Part shown: in pieces, positions 34,101 through 40,865 of the stretch
Layout: each line of letters begins with the position of its first letter
Position numbering within the stretch: position 1 is the first letter of the stretch
Origin: Lentisphaerota bacterium
Lineage (GTDB): Bacteria; Verrucomicrobiota; Lentisphaeria; Victivallales; Victivallaceae
Length of the DNA stretch: 40,865 nucleotides
Direction of reading: 5' to 3'
NCBI GenBank assembly: GCA_015061525.1
Contig: SUWK01000018.1
Location: 1 to 40,865, forward strand
The notes under the pieces: model-generated
What the model was told of the DNA's origin: nothing
Seen by the model: only the letters and a program-made list of their open reading frames with translations
Database searches by the model: none
Translations under genes and position numbers: made by a program

Positions 34101-35605
34101 TCCATGACAGCCTCCGCAAAAAATACGGCACCATCGCCAAACTCAATGCCGAATGGGAACGCGCTTACAAAGATTTCAGCGAAATCGAAATTCCCTCTGT
34201 GGAACGCCGGAAAGGTACTCTGGAAAAAGTATTCCTCCATCCGGTCAAAGATGCCGATGTGGTGGAATTCACCCGCGCTTACTCCGCCTGTGTCGTCGAT
34301 CTGATCAGCGATTATGCGGCTGTGATCAAAAAAGCCACTGAACGTAAACGCATCGTGGCGGCATATTACGGTAAATTTTTCTCCATCGCCGGTATTCTGC
34401 AATGGGCAGAACTGGATATTGAACGTGTCCTGCGCAACCCGGATTTTGATTACCTGATCGCGGTGGATTACAAACAGCGTCCTATCGGCAAACCTCACGA
34501 AGTCAGCGCACCGCTTGCCTCATACCGTCTGCACAACAAAATTTTTGTGGATGAAGCAGACTGCCGCACGTTCCTTACCGGTTCAAAAGATTGGGAAACC
34601 GCCAAAACATTGTTTGAATTTGCCTCTCAAGGCAGAAAGATGTTTATTTTAAGCTGGGTGCGCGGTCATGGCATGCACTGGTACGATCTCCACGGCGGTG
34701 TCTTTGAAAACACCGGTCTGCTGCGTACCGTTGAAACCATCCAGAAAATCGCCGAAGCCGCTCCCGCAAGAGAAGTTCCAAAAGCTGAAATAGCCGTGTT
34801 TGTAGACGAGAAAAGCTTCCTTCACACCACTTACACCAGGCGCGGTCTGAATGCCAGCCGGCAAGGATCTGCATTTCTCCGCATGGGAACCACTCTTGAC
34901 CGTTATTTCCTCAATGATCTGCTCCATCCGGATCTCCCGGAATACAAAATGTATGTATTCATGACCGCATGGGCTCCGACAGCGGAACAGCGTCAGGCGA
35001 TCGAAAAACTCAAACGCGACGGCAAATTGCTGGTATTCCTCCACAATACCGGATACATTGACGGCAAAACCATCGGCGTGGACAATGTTTCCCGCCTGAC
35101 CGGTATCCAAATGGCAGACAGCGGCAACATCAATCTGGCAATGCGTTACAACCCGGGTGAGCTGCCGGAAGTTTTCAAAAAAGTCAAAGATCCGGTCTTT
35201 GCAAGCGTCGGCAAAGTTGAACATGCCGCAGTTCCGGTGGATAAAAATGCCAAAATTTTCGGTTCATTCCTCTTTGACCAAAAACATAAACCGATGGCTT
35301 ACCGTGATTTCGGTAATTGGAAAAGCTTCTACAGTGCCGTTTCCCTGCTGCCGCTGGATCTGTGGCGGGAACTTGCACGCAAAGCCGGAGTGCATTTCTA
35401 TGTGGATAATGATCCTGACTGCATGGTCTATGTCGGCAGCGATCTGGTCGGTATCCACTCCGGCAAAGGCGGTAAAAAAGTGTTGAATTTCCCTGCCGCC
35501 TATACTTTCATTGATGCAGTCAGCGGTAAAACGCTTGCAGAAAAAACCAAAAAACCGGCATTTGATATTTTGCCGGGAGAAACCAAAATAATCCGGATAA
35601 AATAA
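31184..35605 (+). CDS. Secreted LamG/GH42-like glycosidase, two LamG domains
   Basis: 1473 residues, AAGGA 7 nt before the ATG. Signal peptide (MKKSFLLMTMLFTAMVCSAA), two tandem LamG-like sandwiches (about 23-210 and 222-415; both with (N/S)(I/V)WV and (L/I)NNSP(A/D)WAK), a galactose-binding-like domain (AYINGHDLGRT, about 568), a GH42-like barrel with KKYGTIAKLNAEW (about 980), and a trimerisation-like domain (WAPTAEQRQAIEKLKRDGKL). As in the paralogue at 24374, the strand GLDGGDDGQFMQW lacks the usual GH42 Glu, while FVDEADCRT keeps one. The second LamG domain is the main difference from the paralogue. Predicted to act on an extracellular polysaccharide. Confidence 0.8.
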   Translation: MKKSFLLMTMLFTAMVCSAATVTVRQNALPGAADDPGMYQPEKITCPDDLKSAGTLNIWVKPEKWDAADKGVYCVADAGNRNGVPGFEIYRNSNNTLRVLLFNDARKNAIGDITVKGDAIVPGQWNMLTLGWKDNGKSTIINFYINGKKAGQRWVNFVWNPAAQAKVWNLNNSPAWAKQRTKFKVALGKSTVYSRELSADEIEVLAKEKYSADKADAPQDGTVTLRDNVLPGTGINEKLYAPSKIYPDADFGNAGTFSVWVYTDKWNNADKGIYYIVNGGTRGKTPGFELQRNPDNSLRLLWFRDVAKKQISDIIFKNVPFAPGKWTHIAFTWKTNSKTGMLKLYVDGHYAGERWLNFAWSKDDVPKLWHINNSPDWAKKRSKFRLATGKTVLIPRELSPEEISILAKEKFLQGARAYSERNFLPYTTGNRITGQLAAPVKNAVMLVEFADELDRITEKEIPLAVDANGIFDLDLTMDDDTHTVMFTLKDKNGKLPPWRIRKIVHDSGMPPIEKNYWQAYWLRTATIRTPEQGRFMGGTWYFAKEFDLDLSQVAKAGCQYIGSNNGTAYINGHDLGRTYGWTTPKAVADVLPYLRNGKNVFGGDAYIPHDSSTWMGELTLVMKDGSVRYIASDATWRYSDVKVEGWGKPEFDHSKWNFALAYMRPPQRPYGETRYTNFSPVPAVAPEAINIAGVAGSSVNVKFTAPLAKNEPDAKVWLKLFRNGSEFYRMPLNLSWADGKLTMQGDLVIPSTAMSADYELALESRDMTFPEKVGTLKISGNPQVKPLTAEVKKVKGTPTLFINGKAAPLLLQRCAINFRNSTITYRYMTGFDKSGVKLAEINLNFSRLWKPDNTLDTEYLDHFLQSALFYAPNNNLILFFQTDAPKWYVKKYPEEGFVSNEGPKPYISYASQKYRKDSAEFLAKILEYVKTRPYYHQIAGFGLDGGDDGQFMQWAGRGILYVGDYGQAMKNYFHDSLRKKYGTIAKLNAEWERAYKDFSEIEIPSVERRKGTLEKVFLHPVKDADVVEFTRAYSACVVDLISDYAAVIKKATERKRIVAAYYGKFFSIAGILQWAELDIERVLRNPDFDYLIAVDYKQRPIGKPHEVSAPLASYRLHNKIFVDEADCRTFLTGSKDWETAKTLFEFASQGRKMFILSWVRGHGMHWYDLHGGVFENTGLLRTVETIQKIAEAAPAREVPKAEIAVFVDEKSFLHTTYTRRGLNASRQGSAFLRMGTTLDRYFLNDLLHPDLPEYKMYVFMTAWAPTAEQRQAIEKLKRDGKLLVFLHNTGYIDGKTIGVDNVSRLTGIQMADSGNINLAMRYNPGELPEVFKKVKDPVFASVGKVEHAAVPVDKNAKIFGSFLFDQKHKPMAYRDFGNWKSFYSAVSLLPLDLWRELARKAGVHFYVDNDPDCMVYVGSDLVGIHSGKGGKKVLNFPAAYTFIDAVSGKTLAEKTKKPAFDILPGETKIIRIK

Positions 35606-35617
35606 AGGAGAAAGCAA

Positions 35618-36589
35618 ATGATTACCGGTACATTTTTGGATGAAATCAGTTTTGATATCCCGCATCATAACTGGGGAGTGGAAGAGTGGGACAAAGATTT
35701 CCGCGCAATGAAAGCGATGGGGATCAAACGGGTCATAATGATCCGCTGCGCCCACAAAAACTTTATGACTTACGATTCAAAAGTCATTCCCCGTATCAAC
35801 TCTGATTATGTGATGCACAAGCCCCCCGTCGACCTGGTGGATATGTTCCTGACGCTGGCAGAAAAACACGATATGGAATTTTTCTGCGGCACCATGCACT
35901 GTCACAACACTCCGACCCGTACCTGGACCGACCCCAAAATCTACGATGAAGAGGCGCAGTGGAACATCGACATCATTTCCGAAGTCTGGGAACGTTACGG
36001 ACACCGCAAAGCGTTCAAAGGCTGGTATCTGACTCACGAAGTCAGCCGCAACCATCCGGGAACGATCGACCTCTTTCTGAAACAAGGCGGATTCGCCAAA
36101 AAGATCTCCGGCGGTCTGCCGACCCTGATCTCTCCGGGATTTTCCTGCGGTGTCAAAACTGCCGGTTTCGTCGCCCGCGATGCAAAACCCGCCAAAACGA
36201 TGGAAGAGATGTTTGAAGATTGGGAAGCGATCTTCTCTCAGCTGGGCGGCACGCTTGACTACGTGGCGTTCCAGGATGGTCATGTGCAGTTTGATGAATT
36301 GATCAAATGCCACAAAGGTATCCATGCTCTGGCGGAGAAATACGGCATTGACACCTGGACGAATATTGAAAGTTTCGACCGCGATATGCCGATCGCATTC
36401 CTGCCGATCAAATGGGAAAAATTCCTCTGGAAGATCGAAGCTGCGCAGGCTGCCGGTATCAAAGATGGTATCACCTTTGAATTTTCACACTTCATGAGTC
36501 CCAACAGTATGTACGGCTCAGCTCACGGTCTGTATGACCGCTACTGTGAATACTTCGGTATTCCTGCCCGTTCCGCGGACTTCCGCTGA
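35618..36589 (+). CDS. DUF4434-like TIM-barrel protein
   Basis: 323 residues, GGAG 8 nt before the ATG. The start TGTFLDEISFDIPHHNWG and DKDFRAMKAMGIKRVIMIRC match the DUF4434 glycosidase-like barrel. Further strand ends hold acidic residues: FKGWYLTHEVSR, DYVAFQDGHVQFDE, TWTNIESFDRD and GITFEFSHFMSP. No signal peptide, so it probably acts in the cytoplasm on oligosaccharides released by the giant enzymes. Last gene of the five-gene operon, 12 nt after the GH42-like gene and followed by a strong terminator. Confidence 0.75.
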   Translation: MITGTFLDEISFDIPHHNWGVEEWDKDFRAMKAMGIKRVIMIRCAHKNFMTYDSKVIPRINSDYVMHKPPVDLVDMFLTLAEKHDMEFFCGTMHCHNTPTRTWTDPKIYDEEAQWNIDIISEVWERYGHRKAFKGWYLTHEVSRNHPGTIDLFLKQGGFAKKISGGLPTLISPGFSCGVKTAGFVARDAKPAKTMEEMFEDWEAIFSQLGGTLDYVAFQDGHVQFDELIKCHKGIHALAEKYGIDTWTNIESFDRDMPIAFLPIKWEKFLWKIEAAQAAGIKDGITFEFSHFMSPNSMYGSAHGLYDRYCEYFGIPARSADFR

Positions 36590-36611
36590 TAAAAATTCTG
36601 CATAAACCCCA

Positions 36612-36651
36612 AAATCCCGCCGTTCAAAAAAGTTGATGGCGGGATTTTTTT
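36612..36651 (+). terminator. Rho-independent terminator of the pseudopilin/GH42-like operon
   Basis: AAATCCCGCC/GGCGGGATTT stem, 16-nt loop, then a T-run to 36651, 22 nt after the stop. Confidence 0.9.
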
Positions 36652-36662
36652 GTAAACTTCAT

Positions 36663-36691
36663 TTGACATCTTTACAAAACAGAGCTATATT
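36663..36691 (+). promoter_or_regulatory. Promoter of the thiamine operon
   Basis: TTGACA (36663-36668), 17-nt spacer, TATATT (36686-36691). Transcription would begin just before the riboswitch aptamer. Confidence 0.8.
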
Positions 36692-36704
36692 AAACGCATT
36701 GTAA

Positions 36705-36790
36705 CACAGGGGTGCTGTTGTCGCGGTGGCAATGGCTGAGATCAAACCCTATGAACCTGAAACGGGTAATGCCGGCGTAGGAAGAAAGAA
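36705..36790 (+). ncRNA. TPP riboswitch (THI element)
   Basis: The conserved blocks appear in order: GGGGTGC, GGCTGAGATCAAACCC, TGAACCTGAAACGGGTAATG and GCCGGCGTAGGA. This is the thiamine pyrophosphate aptamer, which turns expression down when TPP is plentiful. TGTAACA (36700-36706) can pair with TGTTACA (36804-36810) to close the structure. Confidence 0.95.
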
Positions 36791-36851
36791 ATGAAAATTT
36801 TTGTTACACCATTTTTTACCGTGTGCGTTCCGCACCGGCATGCCAAGCAAT

Positions 36852-36884
36852 GGGACAGCACAATGTCCCGGAAAGGATTTCCGG
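36852..36884 (+). promoter_or_regulatory. Riboswitch expression platform hiding the thi4 ribosome-binding site
   Basis: Hairpin GGGACA/TGTCCC (36852-36869) overlaps by 2 nt a hairpin CCGGAAA-GGA-TTTCCGG (36868-36884). The second one contains the AAAGGA Shine-Dalgarno sequence of thi4, 8 nt before its ATG. No terminator T-run is present, so control of translation start is more likely than of transcription. Confidence 0.6.
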
Positions 36885-36885
36885 C

Positions 36886-37665
36886 ATGTCAGCGGAAAAC
36901 ATCATTTCAACAGCAATCATCAGCAAATTCAGCCAGAAACTTATTGAGGGATTGAAACTTGACGTCGCCCTTGTCGGCGGCGGTCCCTCTGCTCTCGTAG
37001 CCGCCCGCTATCTGGCTGAAGCCGGATTGAAAACCGCCATCTTTGAACGCAAACTGGCTCCCGGCGGCGGCACATGGGGCGGCGGAATGCTTTTCAATGA
37101 GGTCGTCGTCCAGGATGAAGCTCTTGATATCCTTGACGACTTTGCCATCACTCACAAGCAACTGGAAAATGCCCCCGGCTATCATACACTTGATTCCGTG
37201 GAAATGGCAAGCGGACTTATTTTCGGAGCGATAAAAGCCGGAGCAAAGATTTTCAACTCCGTCAGCGTTGAAGACCTCGTTTTCAAAAACGGCAAAGTCA
37301 ACGGGCTGGTTATCAACTGGACTTGTGTTGAACGGCTCGGTCTTCATGTTGATCCGCTGACCGTGATCGCAGAAAATGTGATCGACGGAACCGGTCACCC
37401 CAGTGAAATACTCAACCTTGCTGTAAAAAAAGCCAAAATCCAGCTCGACACCCCGACCGGCGATATCATCGGCGAAAAACCGATGTGGGTGGAAAACGGC
37501 GAAGCATCCACCGTGGAAAACACCCGCTGCTACTTCCCCGGATTATACGCCTGCGGCATGAGTGCCAATAACGTTATGGGCGGATACCGCATGGGACCGA
37601 TCTTCGGCGGCATGCTCATGTCCGGACGCAAAGTTGCCAAACTCATCATTGAGAAAGGCCGCTGA
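36886..37665 (+). CDS. thi4: Thi4-type thiazole synthase
   Basis: 259 residues from MSAENIIS at 36886; the in-frame opening at 36823 lies in the riboswitch leader and is rejected. FAD/NAD-binding start [20 protein letters not shown], then [19 protein letters not shown] and the C-terminal signature [20 protein letters not shown] of Thi4. It makes the thiazole half of thiamine from NAD, glycine and sulfur. Plant and fungal Thi4 give up an active-site Cys; the corresponding stretch here reads DGTGHPSE without Cys, so this should be the sulfide-using, multi-turnover type (alignment by eye). No thiG, thiS, thiH or thiO is in the window, consistent with Thi4 as sole thiazole source. Confidence 0.88.
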   Translation: MSAENIISTAIISKFSQKLIEGLKLDVALVGGGPSALVAARYLAEAGLKTAIFERKLAPGGGTWGGGMLFNEVVVQDEALDILDDFAITHKQLENAPGYHTLDSVEMASGLIFGAIKAGAKIFNSVSVEDLVFKNGKVNGLVINWTCVERLGLHVDPLTVIAENVIDGTGHPSEILNLAVKKAKIQLDTPTGDIIGEKPMWVENGEASTVENTRCYFPGLYACGMSANNVMGGYRMGPIFGGMLMSGRKVAKLIIEKGR

Positions 37666-37667
37666 CA

Positions 37668-38327
37668 ATGCGTACTTTATCAGAACGCCTTGAAATTTTC
37701 AAAAGTTCTGATCTCTATCCGGTGGTAAGTTCCGAATTCTGCAACGGGCGCGATGTCTGCGATATCGTCGCAGGCATTGCCGCCGGAGGAGCAAAACTGG
37801 TGCAGATCCGGGAAAAAAATCTTCCCGACTGCTCCATGTTTGAACTGGTGCAGAAGTGCAAACTCATCACCGACCGGTATCAGATGCTTTTGATCGTCGA
37901 TGACCGCGTGGATATCGCCATGGCAGCAAAAGCCGACGGAGTTCATCTGGGGCAGGATGATTTCCCGCTGACAGAAGCAAAACAACTGGCTCCGGAAATG
38001 CTTTTCGGTGTTTCAACTCACAATGCCGGTGAAATACATAAAGCTCTTGCCGGGAATTGTTCTTATTTGAACATCGGTCCCATGTTTCCGACCAAAACCA
38101 AAAGTGTCGCCTGCGGAGCATTGGGGCTGGAAAAAATCGAAGAACTCAAGTCTCTTGTCACGTGTCCTTTTTCAGTCATGGGCGGAATAAAGGAACACCA
38201 TCTGGAATTATTGTCTGCCAAAGGATTCCGGCACATCGCCATGGTTACAGAAATAACTCAGGCTCCGGATGTAGAGGCTAAAGTGCGGCACTTACGGCAA
38301 ATCATGAAAGGCAGCAGCAATGGATAA
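37668..38327 (+). CDS. thiE: Thiamine-phosphate synthase
   Basis: 219 residues, start 2 nt after thi4. Joins the pyrimidine and thiazole phosphates to thiamine phosphate. Family motifs: LVQIREKNL, LIVDDRVDIAMAAKADGVHL followed by GQDD, STHNAGEI, LNIGPMFPTKTKS (phosphate loop) and VMGGIKEHHL. Normal length. Overlaps thiD by 8 nt. Confidence 0.92.
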   Translation: MRTLSERLEIFKSSDLYPVVSSEFCNGRDVCDIVAGIAAGGAKLVQIREKNLPDCSMFELVQKCKLITDRYQMLLIVDDRVDIAMAAKADGVHLGQDDFPLTEAKQLAPEMLFGVSTHNAGEIHKALAGNCSYLNIGPMFPTKTKSVACGALGLEKIEELKSLVTCPFSVMGGIKEHHLELLSAKGFRHIAMVTEITQAPDVEAKVRHLRQIMKGSSNG

Positions 38328-39150
38328 TATCCACCCATCTGTTATGACCATCGCCGGAAGTGATTCCGGAGGCGGAGCCGGTATTCAGGCTGACTTGCGG
38401 ACATTCAATGCCTGCAAAGTTTACGGCTGTTCAGTAATCACCGCCGTCACTTCCCAGAATCCCAATGAAGTCCGCAGAGTCGACACCCTGCCGTCTGAGG
38501 CGGTAAAAACACAGATGGAAAGTGTTCTTGATGCCATTCCGATTTGTTTTGCAAAGACCGGGATGCTCGCAAATCGCAGCATCGTTGAGTGTGTGTCTGA
38601 ACTTGCTGAAAAATATGCTCTCAACGTGGTAGTCGATCCGGTGATGGTATCGACTTCCGGAGCAAAATTGCTGGAAGATACGGCGATCGAAGCGATGCAG
38701 AAATCACTCTTTCCGCTTGCCGGATGGATCACCCCGAATATTCCGGAAGCAGAACTCATCTGCAGCAGGGCACTGACAACCCCATCTGAACTTACCGATG
38801 CAGCGTTGGAACTTCATCAAAAGTACCGCGCCAATATCATTCTCAAAAGCGGTCACCGAATCATGTCGGATAAAGTAACGGATATCGTCTGTTATCAGGG
38901 GCAGCTTTTTTCGCTGAGTTCACCGGCGGCAAAGGTCAGCGGCAATACGGCTCACGGAACCGGCTGTACTTTGAGCGCGGCATTGGCAGCAAATCTGGCT
39001 TCCGGTAAAAATTGGCAGGATGCTTTGATAACAGCCAAAGCATTTGTTTACGGTTCTCTTTGTGAGAATGTGTTGTTGAGCGATACGCTTTCCCAAATGT
39101 ATCCTCCGGAAAAAAACTATTTTGATCAGGTAATCTTGAATAGACTATGA
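38320..39150 (+). CDS. thiD: Hydroxymethylpyrimidine (phosphate) kinase
   Basis: 276 residues. Ribokinase-fold enzyme that phosphorylates HMP and HMP-phosphate for ThiE. Motifs: TIAGSDSGGGAGIQADL (substrate loop), KTGMLAN, VVVDPVMVSTSG, TPNIPEAE, and the anion hole AHGTGCTLSAALAA with the catalytic Asp replaced by Cys at the usual GTGCT pattern, as in normal ThiD. Overlaps thiE (8 nt) and thiC (ATGA), so translation is coupled. Confidence 0.92.
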   Translation: MDNIHPSVMTIAGSDSGGGAGIQADLRTFNACKVYGCSVITAVTSQNPNEVRRVDTLPSEAVKTQMESVLDAIPICFAKTGMLANRSIVECVSELAEKYALNVVVDPVMVSTSGAKLLEDTAIEAMQKSLFPLAGWITPNIPEAELICSRALTTPSELTDAALELHQKYRANIILKSGHRIMSDKVTDIVCYQGQLFSLSSPAAKVSGNTAHGTGCTLSAALAANLASGKNWQDALITAKAFVYGSLCENVLLSDTLSQMYPPEKNYFDQVILNRL

Positions 39151-40448
39151 CACAGACTGAATATGCAAAAAGGGGAATAATCACCCCCCAGATGAAGCAT
39201 GTTGCCCAAAAAGAACATCGCAGCGAAGAGTTTATTGCTGAAAGAGTCGCCGCCGGGACGATCGTCATTCCGGCGAATATCAATCACAAAAACCTGATTC
39301 CCTGCGGTATCGGACGGGAACTTGCAACCAAAACAAATGCCAATTTAGGTAATTCCACTCTTTCCAGTTGTCCGGGGGCAGAAAAAAGCAAACTTGCCAT
39401 CGCCCTTAATTACGGAGCCGATACCGTAATGGATTTGAGTACCGGCAATGATATCGCGTCCATCCGTCAGGCGATGCTTGACCAAAGTACGGTTCCGCTT
39501 GGAACAGTACCGATTTACGAAATCGTTGCCCGCTTCGGCGGCGATGATTTTGCCAGAGAAAAAATCCTCGCCGTCATCCGGGAACAGGCGGAACAGGGAG
39601 TGGATTACATGACTATCCATGCCGGTCTGCTGAAAAAACATGTTCCGCTTGCCTTGAAACGGAAACTCGGCATCGTCAGCAGAGGCGGAGCATTGCTGGC
39701 AGCGTGGATGCAGAAAAATCAAAAGGAAAATCCTTTTTATGAGGCTTTTGATGAGATATTGGAAATCTGTTACCAGTACGATGTGACGATCTCTCTTGGC
39801 GACGGTTTGCGCCCCGGATGTCTGGCAGATGCGTCGGATGAGGCACAATTTGCCGAACTTGACACTCTTGGTGAACTGGTTGGCCGCTGCCGGAAAGCAA
39901 ATGTTCAAGTTATGGTCGAAGGTCCCGGGCATATTCCTCTGGATCAAATCAAAGAAAATATGGAACGGGAACAGAGAGTTTGCGGTGATGCGCCGTTTTA
40001 TATTCTCGGGCCGGTAGTGATCGACTGCGCCCCGGGATACGATCACTTTGTCGCCGGGATGGGCGGTATGATGGGAGCATATTACGGGGCGGCGATGCTC
40101 TGTTATGTCACACCGAAAGAACATCTCGGTCTGCCCAATGCCGATGATGTCCGCCGGGGGGTTGTCGCATTCAAAATTGCAGCTCACGCTGCGGATGTCG
40201 CCCTTCATAAGCCAGGCAGCTGTGACCGTGACAATGCGATTTCCGATGCCCGCGCCGCCTTTGATTGGGAAAAACAGTTTGAACTTGCTCTTGATCCGCA
40301 ATGGGCAAGAGAACTGCGCAGTCAGGCTCTGCAGGAAAGTTCAGCATCCAATCAGCACGGCTCAGAATACTGTACGATGTGCGGCCCGGATTTCTGTTCT
40401 GTAAGATTGAGCAAAAAGCTGAAAGAAAACAGCTGCAAAAACGATTGA
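39147..40448 (+). CDS. thiC: Phosphomethylpyrimidine synthase
   Basis: 433 residues, the short form found in many anaerobes. Radical-SAM enzyme that turns aminoimidazole ribotide into HMP-phosphate. Visible signatures: NLGNSTLSSCPGAEKSKL, DLSTGNDI, YMTIHAGL, SRGGALLAAWM, SLGDGLRPGC, VEGPGHIPLD and the C-terminal iron-sulfur cluster motif CTMCGPDFC. It is normally oxygen-sensitive. Last gene of the operon; its aminoimidazole precursor comes from purine synthesis, not encoded here. Confidence 0.95.
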   Translation: MTQTEYAKRGIITPQMKHVAQKEHRSEEFIAERVAAGTIVIPANINHKNLIPCGIGRELATKTNANLGNSTLSSCPGAEKSKLAIALNYGADTVMDLSTGNDIASIRQAMLDQSTVPLGTVPIYEIVARFGGDDFAREKILAVIREQAEQGVDYMTIHAGLLKKHVPLALKRKLGIVSRGGALLAAWMQKNQKENPFYEAFDEILEICYQYDVTISLGDGLRPGCLADASDEAQFAELDTLGELVGRCRKANVQVMVEGPGHIPLDQIKENMEREQRVCGDAPFYILGPVVIDCAPGYDHFVAGMGGMMGAYYGAAMLCYVTPKEHLGLPNADDVRRGVVAFKIAAHAADVALHKPGSCDRDNAISDARAAFDWEKQFELALDPQWARELRSQALQESSASNQHGSEYCTMCGPDFCSVRLSKKLKENSCKND

Positions 40449-40457
40449 TAATAAAAT

Positions 40458-40664
40458 GGGGTTGTCTCAATTGTTGCAAAAAATCTAATCGGCGATGGTA
40501 CTTCGTATGGTTCAAAACAGTATTTGCCGGGATGACAAATCACAACTTATGTGATATGTTTTATATGTTAACCCCAAGGGGTGTTTATAAGTTCCGGCTT
40601 GGATTTTACAAAATTTTGGACATTAACTACTGAGTCCATCAAGTAGGAGGGGCTGTTGCAAAAC
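40458..40664. repeat. Possible insertion-sequence end relics
   Basis: GGGGTTGTCTCAATTGTTGC at 40458-40477 and GGGGCTGTTGCAAAACC at 40649-40665 resemble each other and the ends of common insertion sequences. No transposase frame lies between. Apart from this and a weak hairpin (ACCCC/GGGGT, 40571-40582), 40449-40648 holds nothing I can support. Confidence 0.2.
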
Positions 40665-40698
40665 CTCAAAAAAGGTGAGCAACAACCCCTTTTTTTTT
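40649..40698 (+). terminator. Terminator of the thiamine operon
   Basis: GGGGCTGTTGC/GCAACAACCCC stem with one mismatch, an inner ACCT/AGGT pairing, then nine T (40690-40698). It lies 200 nt after thiC. Confidence 0.8.
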
Positions 40699-40767
40699 AT
40701 AAGCTCTGTTCCCAATATAGGTTGACAACATATTGCGCACACAAGTTGTGGAGGGTGTTAGCAGCGT

Positions 40768-40865
40768 TCAGTTTGCTTGAGGGGCGGGACACTGCGTTTC
40801 CCTCCCCTCAAACTCCCCTCCCTCAAGAGCCTTCCCGTGACTGTTGCGGGTCATTGGGTTCTTCC
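40768..40865 (-). CDS. Possible 3' end of a gene entering from the right
   Basis: A minus-strand frame is open from the window edge to a TGA at 40770-40768 and ends in ALEGGEFEGRETQCPAPQAN. The DNA is purine-rich with GAGGGG repeats and an 8-bp dyad TTGAGGGG/CCCCTCAA, so it may be a repeat rather than coding. Too short to identify. Confidence 0.2.
   Translation of the reverse strand, partial: KNPMTRNSHGKALEGGEFEGRETQCPAPQAN

Noticed and set aside
36823-36885. Upstream extension of thi4
   Set aside because: It covers the riboswitch expression platform; MSAENIIS at 36886 has the Shine-Dalgarno sequence and the expected family length.
39345-40301. 318-codon minus-strand frame opposite thiC
   Set aside because: thiC is unmistakable on the other strand.
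1-40865. tRNA, rRNA, integrase or complete insertion sequence
   Set aside because: None seen by eye on either strand; a covariance-model search would be needed to exclude small RNAs.

Overview
The window looks like a piece of a Lentisphaerota (Victivallis-like) genome. Three genes encode type IV pilin-like proteins with the [16 protein letters not shown] helix and a C-terminal DG(H/S) motif of the DUF1559 kind. Around them sit DUF4838, LamG/GH42-like, sialidase-like and other secreted carbohydrate-active proteins, many apparently without close characterised relatives, plus AraC and IclR regulators. This combination is typical of Lentisphaerota and their relatives. The assignment is from family composition only; no rRNA or tRNA is present.

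Layout. (1) 110-5853: a minus-strand DUF4838 operon (its coding frame apparently broken near 1470) and a minus-strand pseudopilin/sialidase-like operon. Their promoters carry the same upstream inverted repeat, and a divergent AraC regulator starts at 5853. (2) 6717-8624: 1.9 kb without an intact gene, holding one likely frameshifted gene, orphan promoters, a dyad-rich repeat block and a perfect 16-bp inverted repeat. (3) 8625-11001: a sugar isomerase/epimerase-like TIM barrel with its own terminator, and a divergent AraC plus GNAT pair; the two promoters overlap head to head. (4) 11188-17366: a minus operon (TIM-barrel-like protein, pseudopilin, 1205-aa secreted glycosidase-like protein) with a divergent AraC. 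(5) 17379-21965: a minus operon (673-aa glycosidase-like protein, D-2-hydroxyacid dehydrogenase, HpcH/HpaI aldolase) with a divergent IclR. (6) 21948-28198: a seven-gene minus operon headed by a LamG/GH42-like giant and followed by a surface-repeat protein and five small unknown, partly membrane proteins. (7) 28401-36651: a five-gene plus operon (pseudopilin, secreted propeller-like protein, aldolase, LamG/GH42-like paralogue, DUF4434-like protein) closed by a terminator. (8) 36663-40698: a TPP-riboswitch-controlled thiamine operon thi4-thiE-thiD-thiC with promoter and terminator.

Reading of the whole: apart from thiamine synthesis, the window is a series of carbohydrate-utilisation modules. 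Three of them pair one pseudopilin gene with one or more secreted or glycosidase-like proteins, several next to a dedicated regulator. The two HpcH/HpaI aldolases, the 2-hydroxyacid dehydrogenase and the IclR regulator suggest that the products include sugar acids. The most unusual signal is a pair of overlapping, mutually exclusive palindromes built into the leader-peptide codons of two of the three pseudopilins. The second is a matched promoter-operator pair upstream of two neighbouring operons. Two putative frame breaks lie in short homopolymers, so sequencing error must be excluded.
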